Positions 1 through 6,623 of a DNA stretch of 8,395 bases are shown piece by piece (the first letter of the stretch is position 1; each line of letters starts with the position of its first letter). A model generated the notes under the pieces. That model saw only the letters and a program-made list of their open reading frames with translations. It was not told the DNA's origin and did not search any database. Origin of the DNA: Deltaproteobacteria bacterium (lineage in GTDB: Bacteria > Myxococcota > Polyangia > Polyangiales > B10-G4); contig JAFDCW010000270.1 in NCBI GenBank assembly GCA_019312705.1, forward strand, positions 1-8,395, written 5' to 3'. The position numbers and the translations under genes are program-made.

Positions 1-1315
1 AAGGAGTTCGCGCCGACCACCGTTGGCGTGCCGGACTGCGAGTCGAAGAAGACGTGACCATCGCCGCGGTCTTGGAGGAGTTCTTCGAGGACCGCCGGGG
101 CGACGGCGGGGACCAGGGACAGGCCGGCGGGCGCGTAGATGCGTCGGGCGACCTCGGTGTAGTAGATCCCGAGGGGCACGCCCTCGATGCCCGAGGGATC
201 GATGAGGTAGATGCGGTCCTGGCCGATGGCCATGCGCAGGGCGGCGAGGGTGTGGGGGGGCAGGGCGTAGAGCAGGCGGCTCAACCATACGCGCTGGTCC
301 GCCGGGATGATGGCCGCGACCACGTTGCGCCAGGGCTCGGTGCTCGGGGCGAGGCGCAGGGGGAGGGACATCGAGAGGTTGGCCTCGTGGGGCGTCGCGG
401 CCGCCGCGCCGCCGCCATCGAGGGAAAGGTCCGTGCGCACCAAGGAGCGGACCGGCGCAAAGGGAGGCAAGGGATCGACGAGGTCGACCTGGGCACCGGC
501 GAGACCGGATGATGGGCTGTCGCCGCGTGGCGGAACCCGAGCTCGACGGCAAAGGTCTCTCCGAGGGGCTCGAAGAGGCGCACGCCGGGGATCGCTTGCA
601 TCAGGCCGACGACTCGTGCCGGGACGGAGCGCATGTCGAAGACATAGAGGCGCCGCGGCGCGTCGGAAAATGCCGAAGCGGCGGGCCATTCGGCGAGGGC
701 GGCTCGGGCGTCGACGCGCCAGCGAAAGAGGTAGCTGACGAGGGCGCCGCCGATGCCGGTCTCGGCCGTCGCGAAGAGTCGGGTAGGCATCGCGTCTTTG
801 TCGGGCGGCATGCGATGGGGCGTCAGTTTGAGCACCAGGTCGCGGAAGGCGAGCTGACGTTCGTAGGCGTACGCCTGCTGGAAGGTGTCGTGATAGAGGA
901 TGACGTCCGCCGCGTCGTCGATGAGCTCTGCGACGTCGTAGCCGAGGGGTGAGCCGGGGTCGCGGTACTTCACGAAGTGGCGCGAGGTGCCGGTGAAGAC
1001 CATGCCCCCGGCGAGCTTCGCGACGCCGGCCACGCGGTCCATCCGGTAGCTGGACTCGGCCTGGACAGAGAGGAGGATCTCCCGCGTCTTGAGGGAGGTG
1101 ACCAGGCGCCAGATCTCCATGCCCGGCAGCAACTCGTCGAGGGAGCCCTCGTCACCATAGGCCCGGAGGAAGGCGACCAGGCGGTCGAGGGAGGGGAAGA
1201 GCACGATGCCTCGGCTGCCCAGCACCACCCCCCGGGCGTCGGGGGAGACACCGGGGGTGCGAAACCGCGTTTGGTGCAGTGCGGCGCGTTCCAGCAAGGC
1301 CGCCGACGCTACCAC
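1..1315 (-). pseudogene. Unknown-function protein, frameshifted and cut by the window edge
   Basis: I do not recognise this family. The reading frame from 1315 gives well-formed protein (for example SLDRLVAFLRAYGDEGSLDE and GYDVAELIDDAADVILYHDT) down to about 540, then turns into low-complexity Arg/Pro/Ser sequence and stops at 281. From about 539 downward the neighbouring minus frame (one base off) is convincing protein: VDLVDPLPPFAPVRSLVRTD, then RVWLSRLLYALPPHTLAALR, IYLIDPSGIEGVPLGIYYTE and finally VFFDSQSGTPTVVGANS at the edge. One gene of more than 430 codons therefore appears broken by a -1-type shift, possibly with a few codons lost, at about 505-545. No signal peptide or membrane segment is seen, so it is probably cytoplasmic. 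Start: I prefer GTG at 1315, which has AAAGGG 9 bases upstream (1330-1325). An ATG at 1366 has no ribosome-binding site and overlaps the ATG of the divergent gene. The lesion could be a sequencing error or real decay. Confidence 0.7.
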
Positions 1316-1364
1316 GAAGCCGCACCCTTTCGCTTCGTCTCGTCGTGTGCTTGAGTGCGGCACC

Positions 1365-1889
1365 ATGCGGGGCTGGCTCGGGCTGGGGGTGATCGTCGTT
1401 TCCCTGGGATTGTTGGAGATCGCCCAGATCCCACAGGTCTCGGTGGCCGCGGCACAGCCGGACTACGCCCCGGACGCGGTTCGCGGGGCCGGACGGGATC
1501 GGACCGGACGCCCGACCGAGGCCCTGGTGGTGGAGCGGCTGCGGTCCCTATCGGGCCTGCCCCGGGCCGAAGAGCTGGCCGGTGATTCCCTCGCCCATGC
1601 TCGGCGGGCCCTCCGCCGATCGCGGGACTTGGTGCACGGGGGCCGCCAGGACGCCGCCGAGCGTGCGCGGCAAATCGCGTGGGCTGCCCTGAGCCTCGCG
1701 TCTCGGCAGATCGCCCGGGCCCAGGAGAGCGCGGCCCTGGCGCGGGCGCGGCGCGAGCTCGCCCAGGCCCAGGCCCGAGCGGCCCGAGCTCGGGAGGCCC
1801 TCGAGCATGCGATGCGTCAGCAGCGGGAGGCTTCTTCGGCGACCGCTGCACCCAGCACCGAGCCAAGCACCGAGGGCGCGGCCGAATGA
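1365..1889 (+). CDS. Secreted Ala/Arg-rich helical protein, DUF4398-like
   Basis: A 174-residue protein with a signal peptide: hydrophobic stretch at residues 5-20, then VSVAAAQ with a likely signal peptidase I cut after Ala30. Residues about 68-153 are almost entirely Ala, Arg, Glu, Gln and Leu in a helical heptad-like pattern (AERARQIAWAALSLASRQIA, then ARRELAQAQARAARAREALE), which predicts a long helical hairpin or coiled coil. The spacing of Ala-rich helices resembles DUF4398 proteins, often found with OmpA-type envelope proteins; this is pattern recognition only. The C-terminus is a short Ser/Thr/Pro/Glu tail. Its stop overlaps the ATG of the next gene by four bases (ATGA at 1886-1889), so the two are probably co-translated and may work together in the periplasm. 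The start at 1365 was chosen because it places the signal peptide at the N-terminus; the frame is open upstream but that sequence is not protein-like. The ribosome-binding site is weak (GAG at 1353-1355). Confidence 0.8.
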   Translation: MRGWLGLGVIVVSLGLLEIAQIPQVSVAAAQPDYAPDAVRGAGRDRTGRPTEALVVERLRSLSGLPRAEELAGDSLAHARRALRRSRDLVHGGRQDAAERARQIAWAALSLASRQIARAQESAALARARRELAQAQARAARAREALEHAMRQQREASSATAAPSTEPSTEGAAE

Positions 1890-3013
1890 CCTCGGCGTCC
1901 TCTTTCGCGGCTCTGTTCTTGGCAAGCCTGCTCCTGCTGCCCTCGGCGGCCTGCGGGGGGGCGCGCCCGGCGCCGCGCACCGTGCTCGCCGAGCGCTTCG
2001 AGACCCCCGAGGCCGAGGAGGCGTCGCAGCGGGCGCCGGACCTCTACGCCGCGGCCGAACGTGCTCGGGTCGCCGCGGTCCGGGCCGATGACGCGGGGCG
2101 CCGCGAGGCCGCCGAAGACCACGCCACCCGGGCTCGCATGCTGCTCGATACCGCCATCGCCGAGGCCGAGCGCCTCGACCTCGAGGCCGCGCGCGTACGC
2201 ATCGAGGCCGAGACCGAGGAGTTGGCCCTCGAATACGGCAACGCGGTTTCGGCCCGGGACGCGGTCCTCGAGGAGGTGCGGCGTCACGCCGCGGCTTCGG
2301 TTGCCGGAGAGCAGGCGGCGATGGCCTTCGCTCAGGCGGTCGTCGACGAAGAGCGACGCTACCGCGGACGCAGCGAAGAGCGAGCGGCCCTGCACGTCGA
2401 GGCGGCCAGGGTCCTCGGTCGCCGGGCTCGGCTGCTCGCCGCCGCCGCCCGCGCCCTCGAAGCTGAGCCCGAGTCCCTCGAAGCCGTGACCGAGCTCTTG
2501 GACCGCGCCGCCGCCGCCGGAGACCCCGCCGGCAAACTCCAACTGACCGAGCGGGCACTGCGCGCGGCCCTCGCCGCCCTCGGAAGCGCCCGGCGCCGCC
2601 AGGATGGTCCGACCGCCGATGAGCGTGTGGCCCTGACCGAGGCGGCGACCGCCGCCGGGTTCATCGTCGAACAGGGTGACCGGGGCCTGACCCTGCGCGT
2701 GCCCGATGTCTATCGCGGCGCAAGTGCTGCGCCGTCCCCCGCCGGGGCTCGGCGCCTCGCTCGCCTCGCCGCCATCCTCACAGCCCATCCCCACGGCGCC
2801 GTGCAAATCGCCGCCTATGCGACCTCGGGGTCTGGCGCTGGGCGTCGGCGGGCAGCGACTGCTCGGGCGACCCGCGCGGTGGCGGTGCTCACCCGGTCCG
2901 AAGACGTGGCGACCGAACGGTTGACCGCGGAGGGGCGCGTCGACGAGGCCCAGGACGACGCGCTGTCGTCGGTGGAGGCCACCTTCCTCGCCTACGGGCC
3001 TTCCCTGCAGTAG
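1886..3013 (+). CDS. Lipoprotein with DUF4398-like helices and a degenerate OmpA-like C-terminal domain
   Basis: A 375-residue protein. Residues 1-23 form a lipoprotein-type signal (SLLLLPSAAC, lipidated Cys23; the -3 residue is Ser, so the lipobox is relaxed). Residues about 45-245 are Ala/Glu/Arg-rich helices, the first part (YAAAERARVAAVRADDAGRR onward) being DUF4398-like. Residues about 256-375 read like an OmpA C-terminal (peptidoglycan-associating) domain: RGLTLRVPDVYRGASAAPSP aligns by eye with the usual RGIVVTLPDVLFDSGSA-type strand, followed by a helix (RRLARLAAILTAHPHGAVQI), a strand, and ATARATRAVAVL at the place of the LSxxRAxxVxxYL helix. The Asp expected in the strand after the helix (TDxxG) is replaced in AYATSGSGAG, so canonical diaminopimelate binding may be lost. 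Role inferred: an outer-membrane or periplasmic envelope protein tethered near the cell wall. It overlaps the upstream helical gene by 4 bp, supporting one operon. Confidence 0.8.
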   Translation: MTSASSFAALFLASLLLLPSAACGGARPAPRTVLAERFETPEAEEASQRAPDLYAAAERARVAAVRADDAGRREAAEDHATRARMLLDTAIAEAERLDLEAARVRIEAETEELALEYGNAVSARDAVLEEVRRHAAASVAGEQAAMAFAQAVVDEERRYRGRSEERAALHVEAARVLGRRARLLAAAARALEAEPESLEAVTELLDRAAAAGDPAGKLQLTERALRAALAALGSARRRQDGPTADERVALTEAATAAGFIVEQGDRGLTLRVPDVYRGASAAPSPAGARRLARLAAILTAHPHGAVQIAAYATSGSGAGRRRAATARATRAVAVLTRSEDVATERLTAEGRVDEAQDDALSSVEATFLAYGPSLQ

Positions 3014-3017
3014 GGAA
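3001..3017. repeat. Small inverted repeat over the stop codon of the OmpA-like gene
   Basis: TTCCCT (3001-3006) and AGGGAA (3012-3017) form a perfect 6-bp inverted repeat with a 5-base loop, spanning the TAG stop at 3011-3013. No T-run follows, so it is not a classical intrinsic terminator. It might slow or end transcription between the OmpA-like gene and the vWA gene, but a chance origin is quite possible. Confidence 0.3.
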
Positions 3018-3070
3018 CGACAGGCCAGTCCTCGCGCCGCGTGTGCTTTGAGCTATACCGGGGCATCCCC

Positions 3071-4528
3071 ATGGTCCCCTCACGATGGATGTACGGCCGG
3101 TGGCTCACGACCCTGGCGCTCGCCGCGGTCGCCTCGTTCGCCTTGCTGACTTCGGCGTGTACGAGCGGAGGGAGCGGCAGTGACGACGGGTCCTTCGCCT
3201 TCGATTCGGGATTTTCGGACTCGGCAGTGCTCCGCCGGGACGCGGGCCGAGTCCCCGTGCCCGACGGATGCGTCGCGGCGCCCGAGTCCTGTAACGGAGC
3301 GGACGACGACTGTGACGGCTTCGTCGATGACGGAACCGGCGACGCGGTCGGCTGCGGCACGGGCGAGATATGCGTCGCCGGCGCTTGCGGGTGCCCGGCG
3401 GACGCCATCTGCGGCGGCGAGTGCGTCGACATCGAGGCCGACCCGGACAACTGCGGGGCCTGCGGCGAGCGCTGCCTGGCAGGGCAGGTCTGTGGGGTCG
3501 TGGGGTGCTGCGACGCCGGGTCGGACCGGGTCGACCTGCTCTTCATGATCGACAACTCCAACTCCATGGCCGAAGAGCAGGCGTCCCTCGCCGCGGCCTT
3601 CCCTCAGCTCATCACCGCCCTGACCAGCGGCGACGCCGGGGGAGACGGGGTCGCGGACTTTCCGCCGGTGACCGATCTCCAGGTCGGGGTCATCACCGCT
3701 GACATGGGCACCGGCGGCCACGACGTCGCGACCTGTTCACGGTCCGCCCTCGGGGACGACGGCGTTCTCCGGACCAACGGAGACTCGGGAGTCGCCGGGT
3801 GCGCGGCCAGCTACCCATCGTTCCTCTCGTGGATCGCCGGCGGAGATCAGCGCGCCTTCGCCCGGAGCTTTTCCTGCGTCGCCGCCGTGGGCACCGGCGG
3901 CTGCGCCTTCGAGCAGCAGCTCGAGGCCGTGCTCAAAGCCATCACCCCGAGCGCGGCGCCCATCACCTTTTCCATGGGCACGACGGGCCACGCCGACGGG
4001 GCGAACGTCCGGTTTCTGCGTGACGGAGCGGTCCTCGGCCTGGTTTTGGTCACCGACGAAGAGGATTGCTCGGCCGCCGATGACGGGCTCTTCGACCCGG
4101 CGAGCACGCGGTACCGGCAGAACCTCAACCTTCGGTGCTTCAGCAATCCCGGAGCGCTGCATCCCATCCGCCGCTACGTCGACGGCTTCATCGACGCCCG
4201 GGGGCGCAGCGGAGACATCGTATTCACGGCGATCGTCGGCGTGCCGACGGACCTCGCGGGCCAAGACCCGACGACCATCCTCGCCGACCCGCGCATGGCC
4301 GAGCGCCTCGACCCCGAAACACCGAACAGCCTCGTGCCTTCGTGCAACATCCCCGGCCGCGGTCTCGCGTTCCCGCCCCGGCGCATCGTCGGTGTCGGTC
4401 GTGACCTCGAAGCCGCAGGTGTGGTGACGACCATCGAGTCCATTTGCCAGTCCGACTTCACCCCCGCCATCCGAGCCGTCGCCGAGCGCGTCGGTATGGT
4501 CATCGGCCGCAGCTGCGGCCCCGACTAA
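3071..4528 (+). CDS. vWA-domain lipoprotein with MopE-type metal-binding motif
   Basis: A 485-residue secreted lipoprotein. The signal ends at LALAAVASFALLTSAC (Cys30), followed by a Gly/Ser/Asp-rich linker. Residues 72-88 (ESCNGADDDCDGFVDDG) match the Asp-rich motif named for the copper-binding MopE protein and common in myxobacterial surface proteins. Residues 95-147 are very Cys-rich (including DNCGACGERC), suggesting several disulfides. A von Willebrand factor A domain starts near residue 152: VDLLFMIDNSNSM carries the DxSxS metal-ion-dependent adhesion site (Asp161, Ser163, Ser165), and VLVTDEEDCS is a later strand typical of secreted bacterial vWA lipoproteins. Likely role: metal-dependent protein binding or adhesion at the cell surface; the partner is unknown. 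Start choice is uncertain: GTG 3041, ATG 3071 and ATG 3089 are in frame and none has a strong ribosome-binding site. I chose 3071 because it gives a normal positively charged n-region. The TAA stop lies in the left arm of the palindrome that follows. Confidence 0.88.
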   Translation: MVPSRWMYGRWLTTLALAAVASFALLTSACTSGGSGSDDGSFAFDSGFSDSAVLRRDAGRVPVPDGCVAAPESCNGADDDCDGFVDDGTGDAVGCGTGEICVAGACGCPADAICGGECVDIEADPDNCGACGERCLAGQVCGVVGCCDAGSDRVDLLFMIDNSNSMAEEQASLAAAFPQLITALTSGDAGGDGVADFPPVTDLQVGVITADMGTGGHDVATCSRSALGDDGVLRTNGDSGVAGCAASYPSFLSWIAGGDQRAFARSFSCVAAVGTGGCAFEQQLEAVLKAITPSAAPITFSMGTTGHADGANVRFLRDGAVLGLVLVTDEEDCSAADDGLFDPASTRYRQNLNLRCFSNPGALHPIRRYVDGFIDARGRSGDIVFTAIVGVPTDLAGQDPTTILADPRMAERLDPETPNSLVPSCNIPGRGLAFPPRRIVGVGRDLEAAGVVTTIESICQSDFTPAIRAVAERVGMVIGRSCGPD

Positions 4529-4669
4529 ACAGTGTCGCCTGGAGCGTGATCCACGGCGCGATCTGGTCCCGCTTTCTGCGCTGCCTGCTCACCTATAAAG
4601 ATAGGCTGCGCGGGCTGCTCGAAACCGGAACCACCTCGCTTGTGTCTCACGCTCCATCCGACACCGTTT
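4527..4669. repeat. Long imperfect palindrome (MITE-like or giant hairpin) between convergent genes
   Basis: Positions 4527-4549 pair with 4647-4669 at 20 of 23 positions (core GTGTCGCCTGGAGCGTGA against TCACGCTCCATCCGACAC). Moving inward, 4552-4554 pair with 4642-4644; 4565-4576 pair with 4621-4632 at 10 of 12; 4580-4588 pair with 4610-4618 at 8 of 9 counting one G-T; and 4592-4596 (CCTAT) pair with 4601-4605 (ATAGG) around an AAAG loop. All these pairs share one centre at about 4598, so the element is a single nested hairpin rather than a set of chance repeats. The left arm includes the TAA stop of the vWA gene. It could be a miniature inverted-repeat element, a bidirectional transcription-stopping structure for the convergent genes, or a structured RNA. 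No target-site duplication is obvious and no T-run marks a classical terminator. Confidence 0.7.
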
Positions 4670-4729
4670 GGAACGGGCGAACGGGCCGAGGGGCCGCGCG
4701 GAGACGGATTGGTGCGTGGCTAGCCGGGC
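4529..4729. other. Convergent intergenic region
   Basis: About 200 bases lie between the converging stop codons of the vWA gene (4526-4528) and the propeller-like lipoprotein gene (4732-4730). The first 140 bases are the long palindrome. The rest (4670-4729) is GC-rich, with a short direct repeat (AACGGGCGAACGGGC near 4672-4686), and shows no convincing open frame. Confidence 0.6.
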
Positions 4730-5698
4730 TCAGTTCGCGGGGCAGAGCCAGCGCCAGGGTCCGTGCTCGAGGCTTTCGCCGTTGTCCTCGGCGGCTTCGA
4801 TGGTGCAGCCGGCGGTGGTCTCGCCGCGAATTTCGTGGCTGCCTTCGCTGGCGGCCCCGGCGCTGCGGCTGCCGCCTTCGGCGACCGCGATGTTGTCGAA
4901 CGCCGGGCCGGCCCATCCGTAGAAGCCCATGGACATCGCGAAGCGGTTGCACCAGCGGCACGCGCACGAGGTTTGTTGCACGGGCCAGTCGGTGGATTGG
5001 GTGGGGGTTTCGAGGAGGATCGCTCCGCGTCCGTCGTCATCGGGCCAGCCGCGCCATATGCGCCCATGGCTCGGCACGTCCCACTCCTCGCGAGTCTCGA
5101 GGTTGCGTACCCGAAGAGAGTTCGAGCCGTCCTGGACCCACGCCACCCGCGAGCCGTCGCCGGAGAAGCTGCCGCCCCGGGGTCCGAGGCAGCGGTTCCC
5201 GTCGTCTTCGACATCCGCGTTGGGCAGGGCCTCCCAGCTGCCGCCGCTTGCGTCGACGAGCCAGAGCTGGCCCTCATCGACGAGCAGTACGAAACGTCGC
5301 CCGTTGGCGAGGGCGACCCAGTTGTCGACTACCCGCTCCGTGCCCAGGACCAGGTCGAAGACGATCAGTTCGGCGGGTACCGAGGACTCGCCGTGATGGC
5401 CAAAGAGGGGCCGGTCGTCCCCCGCGAATCGCCGAACCAGGACGATGCGCCCGTTGTCGGAGGAGTACTCCACGAAGCCGTAGACCGAGCCCCCAAAGGC
5501 CTCCCCGGGCGTCGCGTGCTCCGACGACGCGGCCGACGGTCCATCCGCTGCCGACGCGGACTGCTGGGTCGGGACCGAAACGGTGGACGGCGCCGAGGTG
5601 GCGGCGTGGCCACAGGCCACGAGCAGGCCCAGGCCGAGGCTCGCGTAGAGACCCAACGGGAGACCCGGGGAGCGGGGGGGGATCGGTCGTCGAGTCAT
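4730..5698 (-). CDS. Lipoprotein with beta-propeller-like repeats and CACRWC Cys motif
   Basis: A 322-residue protein with a strong lipoprotein signal: SLGLGLLVAC, lipidated Cys29, followed by a disordered Ser/Ala/Thr/Pro linker to about residue 65. Residues about 70-210 contain short strand repeats resembling TolB/WD40-type beta-propeller blades (GRIVLVRRFAG, AELIVFDLVLGTERVV, RRFVLLVDEGQLWLVDASGG, and GSFSGDGSRVAWVQDGSNSL). There are too few for a full propeller, so the fold is a guess. The C-terminal third holds CACRWCNRFAMSMGFYGW (Cys245, 247, 250) plus Cys170, 298 and 319, so disulfides are likely. The product is probably anchored in the envelope; the ligand is unknown. The start at 5698 puts the signal peptide at the N-terminus. 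No clear ribosome-binding site is seen; instead an 8-bp hairpin ends one base before the ATG. It is divergent from the lectin-like lipoprotein gene and convergent with the vWA gene. Confidence 0.85.
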   Translation of the reverse strand: MTRRPIPPRSPGLPLGLYASLGLGLLVACGHAATSAPSTVSVPTQQSASAADGPSAASSEHATPGEAFGGSVYGFVEYSSDNGRIVLVRRFAGDDRPLFGHHGESSVPAELIVFDLVLGTERVVDNWVALANGRRFVLLVDEGQLWLVDASGGSWEALPNADVEDDGNRCLGPRGGSFSGDGSRVAWVQDGSNSLRVRNLETREEWDVPSHGRIWRGWPDDDGRGAILLETPTQSTDWPVQQTSCACRWCNRFAMSMGFYGWAGPAFDNIAVAEGGSRSAGAASEGSHEIRGETTAGCTIEAAEDNGESLEHGPWRWLCPAN

Positions 5699-5699
5699 G

Positions 5700-5730
5700 A
5701 TTCGCCGTACCGAACCCCGGGGCGGCGAAT
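5700..5730 (-). promoter_or_regulatory. 8-bp inverted repeat abutting a start codon
   Basis: ATTCGCCG (5700-5707) and CGGCGAAT (5723-5730) are perfect inverted arms around a 15-base spacer that contains CCCCGGGG. Read on the minus strand, the hairpin ends one base before the ATG at 5698, where a ribosome-binding site should be. It could act as an operator for a dimeric repressor or as a translation-blocking leader hairpin. Confidence 0.45.
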
Positions 5731-5837
5731 TCTTGGCCCTCCGCCGTACAAACCTCGGCCAGAACGAGGCACCGAATCGCTTTCCGCGCCGGACTCGACC
5801 ATGCTCCGCCTTCGTCGCCGTCGTCGTTCGTGCTCTC

Positions 5838-5843
5838 GGGAGG
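5838..5843 (+). promoter_or_regulatory. Strong ribosome-binding site
   Basis: GGGAGG lies 6 bases before the ATG at 5850. It decides the start of the lectin-like lipoprotein, over upstream in-frame starts, and agrees with the signal peptide beginning there. Confidence 0.75.
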
Positions 5844-5849
5844 TGGATC

Positions 5850-6623
5850 ATGAGGAGTCTCATTTCGGTGTGGATGGGGAGGCCGTTGTTGCTGACCGCC
5901 GTCGCCCTGGCGGTCCCGGTCCTCGGGGCGTGTTCGTCATCCGGGACAACAGGGACAACGTCGAGCGCCCCGAGTTCCCCCAGCCCTCTTGGCGACCCCA
6001 CCGCCGCGCAGGCTTCTCCGCCGATTGCGCTGGCGCCGTCCAGCGCATCCAGGGTTTCTTGGGGTTTTGGAAACGACGCAGTCGGCACGACGCCCGACGG
6101 TTTCACCGTAGCCGCGGGGCGTTGGGAGGTGGCTCTCGATGCTACGAGGGGAGACCACGACTTGGTTCTTCGCCAGGTCGAGAGCAGCGCCGACGACGTT
6201 TTCAATGTCGCACTGGTGGACGGGACGAGTTTCGGCGACCTGGATGTGTCCGTGCGACTGAGGTCGGTCGCTGGTCGAATCGACCAGGGCGGCGGCGTCG
6301 TCTGGCGCGCCCGGGATCCGCGCAACTACTACATCACCCGTTACAATCCCCTCGAGGACAACGTGCGCGTCTACCAGGTGAGCGATGGCCGACGCACGAT
6401 GATCGAGAGCGCGTCGCCCCGCCTCGACCACGCGGCCTGGCATACGCTTCGGGTCACCATGGTCGGGGACCACATCGAGTGTTTTCTCGATGGCCAGAGG
6501 TACCTCGATTCCCGCGATACGACGTTCACCGACGCCGGGCAGGTCGGCCTCTGGACCAAGGCTGACGCCCAAACGCTCTTCGATGACCTCACGGTGCGTG
6601 CCCTCGGGGAGGCCGGTGATTAG
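5850..6623 (+). CDS. Lectin/glucanase-like (LamG/DUF1080-type) lipoprotein
   Basis: A 257-residue lipoprotein. The signal ends in LAVPVLGAC (classical lipobox LGAC, Cys28), followed by a Ser/Thr/Pro-rich linker to about residue 66. Residues about 70-254 look like a concanavalin A-type jelly-roll, the fold of LamG and DUF1080 (3-keto-disaccharide hydrolase) domains: DVSVRLRSVAGRIDQGGGVV, then RDPRNYYITRYNPLEDNVRV, then AAWHTLRVTMVGDHIECFLD and GQVGLWTKADAQTLFDDL. The order of strands and the Gly-Gly-hydrophobic-Trp-Arg signature are characteristic. Likely role: surface-exposed carbohydrate or polymer binding; no catalytic residues can be assigned. The start is fixed by GGGAGG 6 bases upstream and by the signal peptide. 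The stop overlaps the GTG start of the ABC binding-protein gene by 8 bases (6616-6623), so it leads that transporter operon. Confidence 0.88.
   Translation: MRSLISVWMGRPLLLTAVALAVPVLGACSSSGTTGTTSSAPSSPSPLGDPTAAQASPPIALAPSSASRVSWGFGNDAVGTTPDGFTVAAGRWEVALDATRGDHDLVLRQVESSADDVFNVALVDGTSFGDLDVSVRLRSVAGRIDQGGGVVWRARDPRNYYITRYNPLEDNVRVYQVSDGRRTMIESASPRLDHAAWHTLRVTMVGDHIECFLDGQRYLDSRDTTFTDAGQVGLWTKADAQTLFDDLTVRALGEAGD

Larger units (their letters stand above)
5699..5849. promoter_or_regulatory. Divergent intergenic region, probable promoters for both flanking genes
   Basis: This 151-base gap separates two divergent lipoprotein start codons, so promoters for both must lie here or just inside the genes. 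I could not identify a convincing -35/-10 pair. The visible elements are the inverted repeat at 5700-5730 and a strong ribosome-binding site for the plus-strand gene at 5838-5843. The frame of the plus gene is open through the region but the translation is Arg/Pro-rich and not protein-like. Confidence 0.5.

Noticed and set aside
23..738. Plus-strand open frames at the left end
   Set aside because: They are shadows of the minus-strand gene, whose frames give coherent protein on both sides of the frameshift.
1548..2806. Long open frames on the minus strand opposite the helical envelope genes (336 and 329 codons)
   Set aside because: Compositionally biased Arg/Pro/Gly translations with no motifs. 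The plus-strand genes there have signal peptides and coupled start/stop codons.
4593..4600. CTATAAAG as a TATA-like promoter element
   Set aside because: It is the apex of the palindrome, lies between two convergent genes and has no downstream gene to drive.
4444..5700. 418-codon plus-strand open frame crossing the convergent intergenic region
   Set aside because: Extremely Arg-rich, overlaps the end of the vWA gene and all of the antisense lipoprotein gene; no plausible start or domain.
4763..6565. 600-codon open frame on the plus strand
   Set aside because: It runs antisense through the minus-strand lipoprotein and then out of frame through the lectin-like gene. Its translation is Arg/Gly/Pro-rich without domains, a typical by-product of high GC content.
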